Numbered from the stretch's first letter, positions 28,488 through 37,528 are shown. The stretch is DNA of 64,000 nt from VBDM01 sp964430565 (GCA_964430565.1 CAYSFD010000051.1:186001-250000); one strand, 5' to 3'. The notes: a model not told the origin generated them from the letters alone. Numbers and translations are program-made.

Positions 28488-28525
28488 GAGTACCTCCGAA
28501 CGAATTACAGTAGGTCTGCCGGTTT

Positions 28526-28966
28526 CTAGACCAACTCGGGGTCCACGGCGGCGCGCAATTCGACCTCTCCGTTGGTGTGAACTAACCACCACAAGGCGCC
28601 CTTGCCGAATTCCCAGTCGGCCTCCGCTCCCGAGAGGAGCATTGCCGCGACCCTTCCCAATGTCGGCTGATGTCCGACAATCAAAACCGTGCCGGGGCGT
28701 GTTGGCCATCCAGCAGCAGCGACGACGTCGGCGGCTCTCGCGTCGATGCCCACCGCCGGCGTAGTCACGAACTGCATGCCGAGAGCGAGCGCGGTCTGTT
28801 GCGCTCGAACCGCGGGGCTGACCAGAACTTCGCAACCCTCGGGCAAGCGGGGCTTGAGCCAGATGGACACGCGGCCCGCCTGCATTTGGCCGCGCTCGGT
28901 CAGTTTTCTCGCCAAGTCGGGGCTGCCGCTTTCAGCATCGGCATGTCGCCAGAGAATCAAGTTCAT
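28526..28966 (-). CDS. sixA: Phosphohistidine phosphatase SixA
   Basis: A 146-residue histidine phosphatase. RHADAE at residues 7-12 carries the catalytic His, SPAVRAQQTA follows, and GHQPTLGRV carries the second catalytic His. The length fits SixA, which removes phosphate from histidine phosphotransfer domains and PTS proteins. It lies upstream of the SDR gene on the same strand with a 38-base gap. The targets here are not evident, though the window encodes a large His-Asp signalling pair further right. Confidence 0.88.
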   Translation of the reverse strand: MNLILWRHADAESGSPDLARKLTERGQMQAGRVSIWLKPRLPEGCEVLVSPAVRAQQTALALGMQFVTTPAVGIDARAADVVAAAGWPTRPGTVLIVGHQPTLGRVAAMLLSGAEADWEFGKGALWWLVHTNGEVELRAAVDPELV

Positions 28967-29083
28967 TGTTGCTCGGAGCTCCGATCGTAGTATGCGCGGG
29001 CCATGACCGTTCAGAGGAGTATTATCCTGGAGTGCTCTCGTCCCAGGAGGGCGCTACGGCGGCACACTCAAAGGAGATAAACG

Positions 29084-29299
29084 ATGGCCAAGGCTGACGG
29101 AGTTTACAGAATCACTGAAGTGATTGGAACAAGCACGACCTCGTGGGAGGACGCAGCCAAGAAAGCGGTGGAAACTGCGTCCAAGACCTTGCGTGATCTT
29201 CGCGTCGCCGAGGTGGTGAAACAGGATATGACGATCGAAAACGGCAAGGTAGCGGCTTACCGCACGCGCGTGATGGTCTCGTTCAAGTACCAGAGCTGA
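29084..29299 (+). CDS. Dodecin family flavin-binding protein
   Basis: A 71-residue protein of the dodecin fold: VYRITEVIGTSTTSWEDAAKKAV, with W21 stacking on the flavin, and a C-terminal RVMVSFKYQS strand. Dodecins form hollow 12-mers that store riboflavin or FMN. A strong AAGGAGA ribosome site lies 8 bases ahead of ATG 29084. It stands alone between divergent and convergent neighbours. Confidence 0.9.
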   Translation: MAKADGVYRITEVIGTSTTSWEDAAKKAVETASKTLRDLRVAEVVKQDMTIENGKVAAYRTRVMVSFKYQS

Positions 29300-29329
29300 T
29301 CGTCCGCGCCCGGCGCGACGCGGCGGGCA

Positions 29330-30727
29330 TCATTCCTTGCCTGAGGCCGAGATGGCCTTGCGCATGAACATTTTCCTCTCGCTTACGTCCTCGATCTCCT
29401 CGGCGATAAGCAGGTAGAGTTCGCCGGCGTCGCGCGCCTTCGCCGCGGCGCGTCGCACGACGATCTTGGCGACAGCGCCGATATGTTTGGCGAGGGCCGC
29501 CTCGGCTTTGGCAAGAGTCTTCGGATCGATATTCGAAATAGGCGGTCCGGACTGCTGCCGCACGGCCGTGGCCCGGGTCGGATCTCCGGTCGGAATCGAC
29601 TTGTCGCTCGAGAATTTCCTGATGAATGCGGCGCGACTCTTGTCGTCAGGGATGTCCGCGGCCACGGACTGGGCGAGGCCCGCGATCGTGTAAGATTTCT
29701 TTGCGGCGCTCCTGATCACAACCTGCGCTATCGGGCCGATGAACGTCGCGAGTTCCGTTTCAATTTTCTTCAGCGTGTCGCGATCGAAGACCACGCCGGT
29801 GGGCAAGCCGGTGAGTGAGGTCGGGATCAGCTCCCGGGATTTGACCGTCTTTTCCTCCGGTGTGGCGAGTCCGGACAACACCGACCGAAAATCCGCAACG
29901 GATTGCGGGCGCTGATCTTCATGCGGCGCGAGCGCCCAGTCGACCGCGGTAAGGAGTTCCACACTGTAGCGGTTGCGGTCCGCCGCTTGCACAGCGGGCG
30001 GAAGCACGTCTTGGCGGATGCGCGCCACGGCCTCGACGGCCCGGTTGCCGGTCAACATCCAGTAGAGCACACCGCCCAGGGCATACAAATCGCTCCACGG
30101 TCCCTGCTTGCCGTGGGAGTGGTATTGCTCGATCGGGGCGTACCCAGGTGTGACGATCGCGGTGAGCTCGCTTCCGGGCGAGGCCATGCGCGCCGAACCG
30201 AAGTCAAGGAGCACCGGCGAACCGTCCTCGCGCATGAAGACATTGCTCGGCTTGATGTCTCGGTGGAGGAACCCGGTGCGGTGAACGACTTCCAGGCCGT
30301 CGAGCACCGAGTTCGTAATCGCCAGCACCGCGTTTTGCGCGAGCGGCCTGCGGGAGCGGATCCATTCGCCTAGCGGCTGGCCGGCGACGAACTCCATAAC
30401 CATGTACGCGGTGCGGTTGGCCTCGAAGAACCGCATCACTCGAACGATGTTGGGATGGCGAAAAGAGGCGAGCGTGCGCGACTCGTCGAGAAATCGGGAC
30501 AGGCCCCACTTGAACGACTCGAGGTTCGAGTCGGACTTCGGCTGCACCGATTGGTCCTCGCAGCGCAGGGCGAGATCCCCGGGCAGGTATTCCTTGATCG
30601 CAACCTTGAGGTTGAGGTTGGAGTCGGTGGCGAGATAGGTCAGGCCAAAGCCGCCGACGCCGAGCGTCTGCTCGATACGGTATTCGTGCAGCGCGTAACC
30701 CCGGGACAGTGCGATCTCTGTAGCCAT
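29330..30727 (-). CDS. Serine/threonine protein kinase with C-terminal tandem repeats
   Basis: A 465-residue eukaryotic-type kinase. The Gly loop GVGGFG is at 23-28, K45 (VAIK), the catalytic HRDIKPSN (D157) and DFGSAR (D175) are intact, so it should be active. There is no membrane segment. The C-terminal third holds two copies of a helical unit of about 53 residues, at 319-371 (LKKIETELATFIGPIAQVVI) and 405-457 (LAKAEAALAKHIGAVAKIVV), which look like DUF8082-type modules seen behind other proteobacterial kinases. The gene follows the haem-sensor gene by 10 bases, so the pair is almost certainly one operon and a signalling unit. Confidence 0.87.
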   Translation of the reverse strand: MATEIALSRGYALHEYRIEQTLGVGGFGLTYLATDSNLNLKVAIKEYLPGDLALRCEDQSVQPKSDSNLESFKWGLSRFLDESRTLASFRHPNIVRVMRFFEANRTAYMVMEFVAGQPLGEWIRSRRPLAQNAVLAITNSVLDGLEVVHRTGFLHRDIKPSNVFMREDGSPVLLDFGSARMASPGSELTAIVTPGYAPIEQYHSHGKQGPWSDLYALGGVLYWMLTGNRAVEAVARIRQDVLPPAVQAADRNRYSVELLTAVDWALAPHEDQRPQSVADFRSVLSGLATPEEKTVKSRELIPTSLTGLPTGVVFDRDTLKKIETELATFIGPIAQVVIRSAAKKSYTIAGLAQSVAADIPDDKSRAAFIRKFSSDKSIPTGDPTRATAVRQQSGPPISNIDPKTLAKAEAALAKHIGAVAKIVVRRAAAKARDAGELYLLIAEEIEDVSERKMFMRKAISASGKE

Positions 30728-30737
30728 CGAAACCCTG

Positions 30738-31610
30738 CTACTTCTGGTCGATCAGGCTGATCGCTTTTTCCAGGCTGCGGCGCATGCGATTGAAGGATCT
30801 TGCCAGGTGCGCCACTTCGTCGTGGCCCGATTCTGCGAGCTCCGGGATGTCCGTGTCGCCGGTGCTGATCCGCTCGGCTGCATCCGACATCCGCGTAATC
30901 GGCCGCACGATGAGGGTCGACAGCATCAGGTTCAGTATAACGAACAGCACCGCGAACACCCCGGCGAGCGATGCAATGAACGTGTAGAAGGCCCGGTTCG
31001 CGTTCTGGATGGGCAGGGACATCGGGACGGATACGACCTGCGCGCCGATGACCTCGTTCAGCTTCCAGCCGAATCCATTATTGGATCCGTAGAGTTTGAC
31101 CATCGACGCCGGCGCCATCTCCGGCGTGGTGTGGCAAGTAAGACAGGCCGCATCCTTGATCTGGAACGGTCGCGCGAGAAACAGCGACATGCCGGTAGGG
31201 GTGCTCCGCATTCCGGAGAGTTCCGATCGGCCCAAGTTGTTGCGAAACTCGTTGACGATGTCCGCCTCCCAGTCCACGGCGCGGTCGCGGAGATTGGTCG
31301 GATTCAGCGCCGCTTCCTTATAGGCGTAATCGGGATATTTCTTGCGCAGCTGGTTCATGATTTCGGTTGCGGCGAAAGCGGGCACGCTTTGCGGCAGGAA
31401 TTCGTCCTCCTTTTGCACCAGCTTGTCGCGCACCTGGCTGACCGTGTACTGGCGCATCGACAGCGCGGCCTCCATCATGACTCCCGCGTTGCGCAGTACC
31501 TCGTCGCGGGCATTCCGGTGCAGCAGGTCGTAGGAAACATAGCCGGAGACGGCGAGCCCCAAGGCAAACACGAACAACAGCACCAGATTGAACTTCAATC
31601 TCAGACCCAT
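30738..31610 (-). CDS. Membrane haem c sensor (DUF3365/Tll0287-like) with HAMP domain
   Basis: A 290-residue protein with membrane segment 1 at about 8-27, a periplasmic domain of about 180 residues carrying one haem c motif (C156, C159, H160 in CLTCH), membrane segment 2 at about 211-233 and a HAMP linker (RPITRMSDAAERISTGD). It has no output domain of its own. The periplasmic part matches the Tll0287-like family of haem sensors. A GGGAGAAATT ribosome site precedes ATG 31610. It is followed by the Ser/Thr kinase, which probably receives the signal. Redox or gas sensing is inferred from the haem. Confidence 0.85.
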   Translation of the reverse strand: MGLRLKFNLVLLFVFALGLAVSGYVSYDLLHRNARDEVLRNAGVMMEAALSMRQYTVSQVRDKLVQKEDEFLPQSVPAFAATEIMNQLRKKYPDYAYKEAALNPTNLRDRAVDWEADIVNEFRNNLGRSELSGMRSTPTGMSLFLARPFQIKDAACLTCHTTPEMAPASMVKLYGSNNGFGWKLNEVIGAQVVSVPMSLPIQNANRAFYTFIASLAGVFAVLFVILNLMLSTLIVRPITRMSDAAERISTGDTDIPELAESGHDEVAHLARSFNRMRRSLEKAISLIDQK

Positions 31611-31774
31611 AATTTCTCCCTATTCACGATGAAGCCAGTCCCGCATTGCATTATAGACAGACTGAACCACGAAGCGTTGTACGGGTGATTCGGCACCTTA
31701 GATGAGAGCGATGGGTGAGGCGATGCGACAAATTGCACCCAGGCAGCGGGAAAGCGCCGGAAACAGCGGCCCCG

Positions 31775-32212
31775 CTAGGCCGTCTGGTCGGCCTTGTGCG
31801 GGCAATTGGGCTTGGTGCAGTCTGCATAAAGGTGAAGCGAATGTTCGCGGATCGCAAAACCTCGCTCTTTAGCCACGCGGACCTGACGCTTTTCGATTTC
31901 CGCGTCGTAAAACTCCTCGACGCGGCCGCACTGCATGCATACGAGGTGATCGTGATGGGCGCCTTCATTGAGTTCGAACACCGCTTTGCCGGACTCGAAA
32001 TGATGGCGCTTCAGGATGCCGGCCTGTTCGAACTGCGTGAGAACGCGATACACCGTCGCCAGTCCCACGTCCAATTCCTCGTTCATCAGGATCCGATACA
32101 CGTCCTCGGCCGAAAGGTGGCGCACCTTGCTGCTTTCGAAGAGCTTCAGAATGCGCAGCCGCGGCCCCGTCGCCTTGAGGCCACTGGTCTTCAAGTCGTG
32201 GACGTTGGTCAC
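31775..32212 (-). CDS. fur: Ferric uptake regulator Fur
   Basis: A 145-residue regulator with an N-terminal winged helix (LKATGPRLRILKLF, then DVGLATVYRVLTQFEQAGI), the metal site HHDHLVC and two Cys pairs (CMQCG and CTKPNC). Length and motifs are those of betaproteobacterial Fur. It represses iron-uptake genes when Fe(II) is available. Candidate targets in this window are the two GAATCATTC palindromes of the ferric transporter genes. It is divergent from bamE, a conserved arrangement. Confidence 0.95.
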   Translation of the reverse strand: MTNVHDLKTSGLKATGPRLRILKLFESSKVRHLSAEDVYRILMNEELDVGLATVYRVLTQFEQAGILKRHHFESGKAVFELNEGAHHDHLVCMQCGRVEEFYDAEIEKRQVRVAKERGFAIREHSLHLYADCTKPNCPHKADQTA

Positions 32213-32296
32213 GGATTGGTCACCGAGATGCGGCTTCGGAGAGGATGAGTCTTTCCGCTATGATAGCGTTTTGTTGCCGTGCAAGAAGACCGAATC

Positions 32297-32629
32297 GTGC
32301 TGCGAATGCTGCTTTTGACGTTGCCGCTTCTGGCTGCGGCCTGTGGTCTCACGCCCTACCGAATCGAGATCCAGCAAGGAAACTTCATAACCCAGGAAAT
32401 GCTCGCGCAGTTGAGTCCCGGCCTGACCCGCGATCAGGTGAGGTTTGTTCTCGGCACGCCGCTGGTCAGCGATATATTTCACCAAGAGCGCTGGGACTAT
32501 GTCTTCATGCGCCAGCGCGCCAGGAGCCGCGAAGTCGAATATCGCCGCATTGCCGTGTTCTTCGAGGAAGGCAGGCTGAAGCGCATCGAGGGCGATGGCG
32601 CCGCCGCTCCGGGAAGGACCGAACAGTGA
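32297..32629 (+). CDS. bamE: Outer membrane protein assembly factor BamE
   Basis: A lipoprotein of about 110 residues with a signal peptide ending in LAAAC, then YRIEIQQGNFITQEMLAQLSPG, the conserved BamE core (GLTRDQVRFVLGTPLVSDIFHQERWDY) and an ending in FEEGRLKRIEG. It is the small BAM-complex lipoprotein. The start is uncertain: GTG 32297 gives the best signal peptide, while GTG 32279 and ATG 32306 are also in frame. Its stop overlaps the dapB start. Confidence 0.9.
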   Translation: MLRMLLLTLPLLAAACGLTPYRIEIQQGNFITQEMLAQLSPGLTRDQVRFVLGTPLVSDIFHQERWDYVFMRQRARSREVEYRRIAVFFEEGRLKRIEGDGAAAPGRTEQ

Positions 32630-33423
32630 AGCTCGTCGTCGCCGGAGCTGGGGGCCGCATGGGCCGAACCTTGATCGAGATGGTGCTCAGATCGGGGGAT
32701 CTCAGGCTTGCTGCGGCGCTGGAAGCGTCCGGAAGCCCGTTGATCGGCAAAGACGCCGGCGAGCTGGTGGGGCATCCCTGCGGGGTAGGGATTGTTTCAG
32801 GCTTGGCCGATGGGGTTGCAGGGGCCGATTGCCTGATCGATTTCACGCGCCCCGAAGGCACGCTCGCTCATATGGAGCAGTGCCTCGGGAAGGGCGTGAG
32901 CATGGTGATCGGGACAACGGGTTTTTCGGTACCCGAGTTTGCGCGTATCGAAGCGGCGGCCGAAAAAATAGCGATCATGTTTGCGCCGAATATGTCGGTC
33001 GGGGTAAACGTCGCGTTCAAACTTGCGGAGACCGCGGCGCGCGCACTTGGGGACGGATACGACGTGGAGATTATCGAGGCGCACCACCGGCACAAGATTG
33101 ATGCGCCCTCGGGGACGGCGCTCAAGTTCGGCGAGGTCATTGCGCGCTCCCTTGGCCGGGACATCGCACGCAGCGCGGTACACGGCCGCAAAGGGGAGGT
33201 CGGAGAGCGTGACCCCAAGACGATCGGATTTCATGCCATTCGCGGCGGCGACATCGTCGGCGAGCATACGGTGATGTTCGCCGGAGAGGGCGAGCGAGTC
33301 GAAATTACCGTTCGCTCGACCAGTCGCGCCACCTACGCGCTGGGGGCTCTGCGCGCCGCGCGCTTTCTGAAGGACAAGCAGCACGGCTTGTACGACATGC
33401 AGGACGTGCTTGGGTTGCGTTGA
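32626..33423 (+). CDS. dapB: 4-hydroxy-tetrahydrodipicolinate reductase
   Basis: A 265-residue enzyme of the lysine/diaminopimelate pathway: cofactor motif VAGAGGRMGR, GTTGFS, then the catalytic EAHHRHKIDAPSGTA with the HHRHK signature. The start is GTG 32626, overlapping the bamE stop (GTGA); an ATG is absent nearby. The length is standard. It converges with the receiver-cyclase-kinase gene after 60 bases. Confidence 0.95.
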   Translation: MKLVVAGAGGRMGRTLIEMVLRSGDLRLAAALEASGSPLIGKDAGELVGHPCGVGIVSGLADGVAGADCLIDFTRPEGTLAHMEQCLGKGVSMVIGTTGFSVPEFARIEAAAEKIAIMFAPNMSVGVNVAFKLAETAARALGDGYDVEIIEAHHRHKIDAPSGTALKFGEVIARSLGRDIARSAVHGRKGEVGERDPKTIGFHAIRGGDIVGEHTVMFAGEGERVEITVRSTSRATYALGALRAARFLKDKQHGLYDMQDVLGLR

Positions 33424-33483
33424 GATGGAGTGAGAGTTCGGGGGTTAAGACCCGCTCACCTCGAAGCGCTGGATCGCCAGCTC

Positions 33484-35562
33484 TCAACTGCTCTTCAGCG
33501 CACGCATGGCCTGTTGAGTCCAAACCTCGTCGATTGCTTCGAGCAGCTCGTCGGCGCTCTTGTAGCGGTCGCGCGGGGCGACGGCAAGCATCCGTTGGAG
33601 CAGACCCTGGAAATCGGCAAGCGCCTCCGGAAGCTTTGGGCGTGGCGCGCTGACGTGCAATGCGATCAGTTCTGATACCGATTCCGCATCGAACGGGCGC
33701 TTGGAAGTCAGCATCTCGTAAAAAATGATTCCCAGGGAGTAGATGTCGGACTGTGCTGTCGCCGGGCTGCCTTCAATTTGCTCCGGTGAGATGTAGTAAG
33801 GAGTTCCGTAGAGCTCGCCTTGTCGCGTGCGTGCAAAACTGTCCCCGAGCCGTTTTGCTATGCCGAAGTCGGCGAGGGCAATGCTGCCGTCGGCACGCGC
33901 CATCAAATTCCCGGGTTTGATATCCCGGTGGATGACGCCGTGGCGGTGGATCTCGCGCAGCGCGTTTGCGGCCTGTGCAAGCAGAGATATGGCCTGCCGA
34001 CCGGTCAGGCCGCCGGCGATGATTTCGGCGAGGGTGCCGCCTGGAAAATATTCCATGGCGATGTAGGCGTGACGCCCGCTGAAGCCGCGGTCATGGATCT
34101 TGACGACGCTTGGGTGATCGATCGACGAGATGATGTCGAACTCCTGCACGAAACGCTGATTTAGGGGTTCATCCAGGTCGGCGCTGGCGTTGAGGATCTT
34201 GAGTACCACCTGCTGCTTGTCGCTCTCGCGCTCGGCGAGATAGACAACCGAAGAGCCGCCGAAACCGATCTTGGACACCACTCGATAGCCGTGTACGCTC
34301 AGGCGCTTTTCACCGAGCGCCTCGCCGAGTTCGGTCGTGATCATGCGTAAGGTCATGCTCAACGCCGCTTTTGCCGCATCGGCGGCGATTCGGGCGTTGG
34401 CGGCGAGCGCTTCGCGCATTTCTTCGGGGATCTGCACGGTGGCGTCATTTTCACCGCCGCCCGAGATGCCGATGATTTCGAATGCCTCGGTGAGCGCGCT
34501 TCGGCCGCGCAGTTGAATCGCTCGACGCGAACCGACGACCACCGACGGACCGGCGGCGTTGACGGTGGCTTCGCTTGCAACCACTGCCCAGCCGAGCTCC
34601 TTGGTCTGGCCTTCAAGACGCGAGGCGATGTTCACGCTGTCTCCCACCGCGGTAAGCTCGCCGCGTCCCGGTGCGCCGACGTGACACAGCAGCACTTCGC
34701 CGCTATGGATCCCTACGCCGACAGAAAATTCGGGCAAGCTTCGGGAGGGGTGGCGCTGCCTCATCCATTGGCGGAATTCGAACGCGGCGAGCTGCATTGC
34801 AAGGCCGGCACGCACGGCCTGGTGCGCATGCGATTCGCTTTTCTCGCCCTGGCGGGGTTGAAACAGCGCCATCATTCCGTCGCCGAGGAACTTCATGACC
34901 AGGCCGCCCGAGCGGATGATAGGCGCGCAGGCAGTCGCGAGGTAGGCGTTCAGTAGTTCCGCGATCTCGTCGCTGGTGAGCCGTTCCGAATATGTGGTGA
35001 AGTTGCGGATGTCGGAGAAGAGCACCGTCGCCTGATCGATCTTGCCGCTGAGCTTGCCGGTATCGGCCTCCTCCATTGTCGCGGCGCCGTCGCCTCCGGA
35101 GATATCTTCGCGGAACTTCTTGGTCAGTCGGTCCTGCTGCGGGACGAGTCGAGCAGCAAAGGCCTCGGCCAGGTTTTCGTATTTCTTCAGGCGGCTGTTG
35201 ACTGCCTCCAGCAGCTCGTTTCGCGTGAAGGGCTTCGGGAGATAGTCGTCGGCTCCGAGGTTCATGCCGCGGCGCGTGCTGGAGCGGTCATCGAGCGCGG
35301 TGAGAAATATGAAAGGGACGTCGGCAAGGCGCGTCTCGGCTCGCAGCGCCTCGAGCACGGCGAACCCGTCCATCTCCGGCATCATCACGTCGCAAAGGAT
35401 GAGATCCGGCGGATCTTTGCGCGCCATTTCCAGGCCAATCCGGCCGTTCTCCGCCCCGGACACACCGTAGCGCTCTACCTTCAACATCAGCATGATGTTG
35501 TTGCGAATGCTCGGTTCGTCCTCGATCACGAGGATCTTCTTCGGAGTTTCGCCGGCCATCAA
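33484..35562 (-). CDS. Response regulator fused to class III cyclase and Ser/Thr kinase
   Basis: A 692-residue cytoplasmic protein with three enzyme modules in a row. Residues 8-125 are a receiver domain (phospho-acceptor D58, K110 in YLPKPF). Residues about 175-365 are a class III nucleotide cyclase with both metal aspartates, D184 (LFSDIRNFT) and D228 (KFLGDGMM), and TAVGDSVNIASRLE. Residues about 425-685 are a Ser/Thr kinase with K455, D547 (HRDIKPGN) and D565 (DFGIAK). All catalytic residues seem intact. It overlaps the upstream histidine kinase gene by 4 bases, so phosphorylation of D58 probably gates the cyclase, the kinase or both. Adenylate rather than guanylate specificity is inferred only from the family. 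Confidence 0.9.
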   Translation of the reverse strand: MMAGETPKKILVIEDEPSIRNNIMLMLKVERYGVSGAENGRIGLEMARKDPPDLILCDVMMPEMDGFAVLEALRAETRLADVPFIFLTALDDRSSTRRGMNLGADDYLPKPFTRNELLEAVNSRLKKYENLAEAFAARLVPQQDRLTKKFREDISGGDGAATMEEADTGKLSGKIDQATVLFSDIRNFTTYSERLTSDEIAELLNAYLATACAPIIRSGGLVMKFLGDGMMALFQPRQGEKSESHAHQAVRAGLAMQLAAFEFRQWMRQRHPSRSLPEFSVGVGIHSGEVLLCHVGAPGRGELTAVGDSVNIASRLEGQTKELGWAVVASEATVNAAGPSVVVGSRRAIQLRGRSALTEAFEIIGISGGGENDATVQIPEEMREALAANARIAADAAKAALSMTLRMITTELGEALGEKRLSVHGYRVVSKIGFGGSSVVYLAERESDKQQVVLKILNASADLDEPLNQRFVQEFDIISSIDHPSVVKIHDRGFSGRHAYIAMEYFPGGTLAEIIAGGLTGRQAISLLAQAANALREIHRHGVIHRDIKPGNLMARADGSIALADFGIAKRLGDSFARTRQGELYGTPYYISPEQIEGSPATAQSDIYSLGIIFYEMLTSKRPFDAESVSELIALHVSAPRPKLPEALADFQGLLQRMLAVAPRDRYKSADELLEAIDEVWTQQAMRALKSS

Positions 35563-37313
35563 TTCATTCCAGCCGAGCGCTCGCCCGGCCGCAAGGGAAG
35601 CGTCACGGTGAACCGGGTCCCGGCGCCGGCGGCGCTGGCAAAGCCGATTTCGCCGCCGTGAAGTTCGACGGATTTCTTCACGATCGCAAGGCCCAGGCCC
35701 GTACCCGGACGATTCTCGACGTTCGAGGCGCGATGGAAGCTCTCGAACAACCGCGGCTGGTCTTTCGCGGGAATGCCGATCCCTCGATCCTGAATCTCGA
35801 ACACCGCCTGCTCGTCGCGCCGGGCCAGCGAAAAAGTCACTTCGCTCCCAGGCGGGGAATATTTCACCGCGTTCGAGAGCAGGTTGTTCAGGATATGGCG
35901 CAGCAGCTGCTCGTCCATGTCCACGTTGGTCCGGTCAAAGCGGTCAACCAGATTGATGACGTGCTGCTTGCCTTGCGCGATTTGAAACTCCGACACCACT
36001 TTGCTGCAGAGCTCGCGCAGATCCATTCGACTTGAGTTGAGTTTGAGCACGCCGGACTGTACACGCCCGAGCGAGAGGACGCCGTCGATCATTTCGCTCA
36101 TTCTCTTGGCGCCGCTCTGGATCGTCTGCAGGAGGTTGAGTTTCTCGGCAGCGCTAAGATTGTCGGAGTAATGCTCGAGCAGTTCCGCCGACGACAGCAT
36201 GGTCGCGAGCGGCGTGCGGAATTCATGTGAAGCGGTCGAGACGAATTTGGACTTCATCTCCGAGAGCTCTTTCTCACGCTGTACCGCGACCAGGAGCTCG
36301 GCTTCGGCGCGCTTGCGATCGTCGATATCGACGTTGACGCCGGCGATACGCAATGCTCGGCCGCCTGCGTCGCGCTCGACGACTCTTCCGCGGCTCAGGC
36401 TCCAGACCCAGCCTCCGGCCAGCGTCTTGACGCGGTACTCGGCGACATACTCGGACTCCGTGCCGTTCAGGCAATTGGTGAGTGTCTGCTTGACCTTCGG
36501 CAGGTCGTCGGGGTGCACCATTTCCGCCAGTTCGCCCACGCTCCAAGGGCGGGCTTCCTTGCCCACTCTCAGGATGATTGCCCAGCTGCCACCCAGAAAA
36601 ACGCTGGTCCTGCGCGCATCCCAGTCCCAGATCAGGATATTGGCCGCCTCCAGCGCGAGGTCCAGACGCTCCTTCGCCTCTTTGACCTGCTCGAGCAGCC
36701 GCTCGTTTTCCTTTCCGAAGCGAAGCGTTTCGATGAGGGCGCGGTTGGATGCCATATACAGCGCCAGGAGCGCCGCGGAAAACACCAGGATCAGGATTCC
36801 GGCGGAGGCGTTGAAAGCGCCGCCTTGGGAGAAAAGTACGCCGATCAGCGGTGCGAAAATCGGCACGATCAGGCAGGCGAACGACTTGGGGCTGGGGGCA
36901 AGCGCCGGAGGCAGGCCCATGGCGACGCTGCCGATGAGGAATGGAACGAGAATTTCGTGAAGCTGGCCGCGTTCCGGATAGAGCAGCGTGACTGTCAGGC
37001 CCCACGCGGCCCCTACGAGCGTACTGGTGAGACAAAAGTAGCCCTCCCACCTCGCCGCGGCTTCCGGTCCCGGCCGGCGCAGCCGGTAGGCCCGATTGAG
37101 GGCAATTCGCACCAGGCTTGCCAGTACCAGCCAGATCAGCCATGCAGCGACCAACTTGTCGCTGATGTAGCCCCATAGGGCAAATGCAGCGATGCCCGAA
37201 GCGAGGAGAATGGCGGGGACGTCGTTTCCCGATAGCCGATAAAGGAGCGAGACTCGCTGCGGCAGAAATTCGCCCGAGGAGACCTCACCGAACTTGGCGC
37301 GAGACTCAGTCAC
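35559..37313 (-). CDS. Membrane sensor histidine kinase with PAS domain
   Basis: A 584-residue protein with about six membrane segments in residues 32-188, a short coiled coil (about 200-222), a PAS domain with PAC tail (about 222-335, ending RIAGVNVDIDDRKR), a HisKA domain with H363 (STASHEFRTPLA) and an ATPase domain (NNLLSNAVKYSPPG, DRGIGIPAKDQ, GTGLGLAI). It is the natural partner of the receiver-cyclase-kinase protein, whose gene overlaps by 4 bases. The signal, sensed by the membrane part or PAS, is unknown. Confidence 0.9.
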   Translation of the reverse strand: MTESRAKFGEVSSGEFLPQRVSLLYRLSGNDVPAILLASGIAAFALWGYISDKLVAAWLIWLVLASLVRIALNRAYRLRRPGPEAAARWEGYFCLTSTLVGAAWGLTVTLLYPERGQLHEILVPFLIGSVAMGLPPALAPSPKSFACLIVPIFAPLIGVLFSQGGAFNASAGILILVFSAALLALYMASNRALIETLRFGKENERLLEQVKEAKERLDLALEAANILIWDWDARRTSVFLGGSWAIILRVGKEARPWSVGELAEMVHPDDLPKVKQTLTNCLNGTESEYVAEYRVKTLAGGWVWSLSRGRVVERDAGGRALRIAGVNVDIDDRKRAEAELLVAVQREKELSEMKSKFVSTASHEFRTPLATMLSSAELLEHYSDNLSAAEKLNLLQTIQSGAKRMSEMIDGVLSLGRVQSGVLKLNSSRMDLRELCSKVVSEFQIAQGKQHVINLVDRFDRTNVDMDEQLLRHILNNLLSNAVKYSPPGSEVTFSLARRDEQAVFEIQDRGIGIPAKDQPRLFESFHRASNVENRPGTGLGLAIVKKSVELHGGEIGFASAAGAGTRFTVTLPLRPGERSAGMN

Positions 37314-37449
37314 GTTTTCCCTTCGTAGAGCTTAGGCGACGGATGATCGGCCCTTGCCTTTGACTCGTATGACATCCGTGTAATTCTGGCACGGTTTGGC
37401 AAAGGGGTGCCTCCTTTGTCGGCAGGAAGTCGACCGGATTGCCGGAAGT

Positions 37450-37478
37450 TTGTAGGGGTGGGCGAATCACGGTATACT
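37450..37478 (+). promoter_or_regulatory. carAB promoter
   Basis: TTGTAG (37450-37455) and TATACT (37473-37478) are separated by 17 bases, a good sigma-70 match. Transcription would begin near 37485, placing a long hairpin at the very start of the messenger RNA ahead of carA. Confidence 0.6.
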
Positions 37479-37490
37479 TTTTACGTGTGC

Positions 37491-37528
37491 TGCAGAGCGG
37501 GACCGGCGAGAGCCGGTCCCGCTCTGCA
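37491..37528 (+). promoter_or_regulatory. Perfect 17-bp hairpin in the carA leader
   Basis: Bases 37491-37507 pair exactly with 37512-37528 around a GAGA tetraloop. It lies within a few bases of the expected transcript start and 38 bases ahead of the carA start. There is no T-run after it, so a simple intrinsic terminator is unlikely. It may stabilise the transcript or control its translation. Confidence 0.6.

Noticed and set aside
27735..28835. N-terminally extended SDR
   Set aside because: The extra 116 codons cover part of sixA on the same strand in another frame; ATG 28487 with its GGAGG site is the better start.
37491..37528. Intrinsic terminator
   Set aside because: The stem is long and GC-rich but is not followed by a T-run, and it lies between a promoter and carA.
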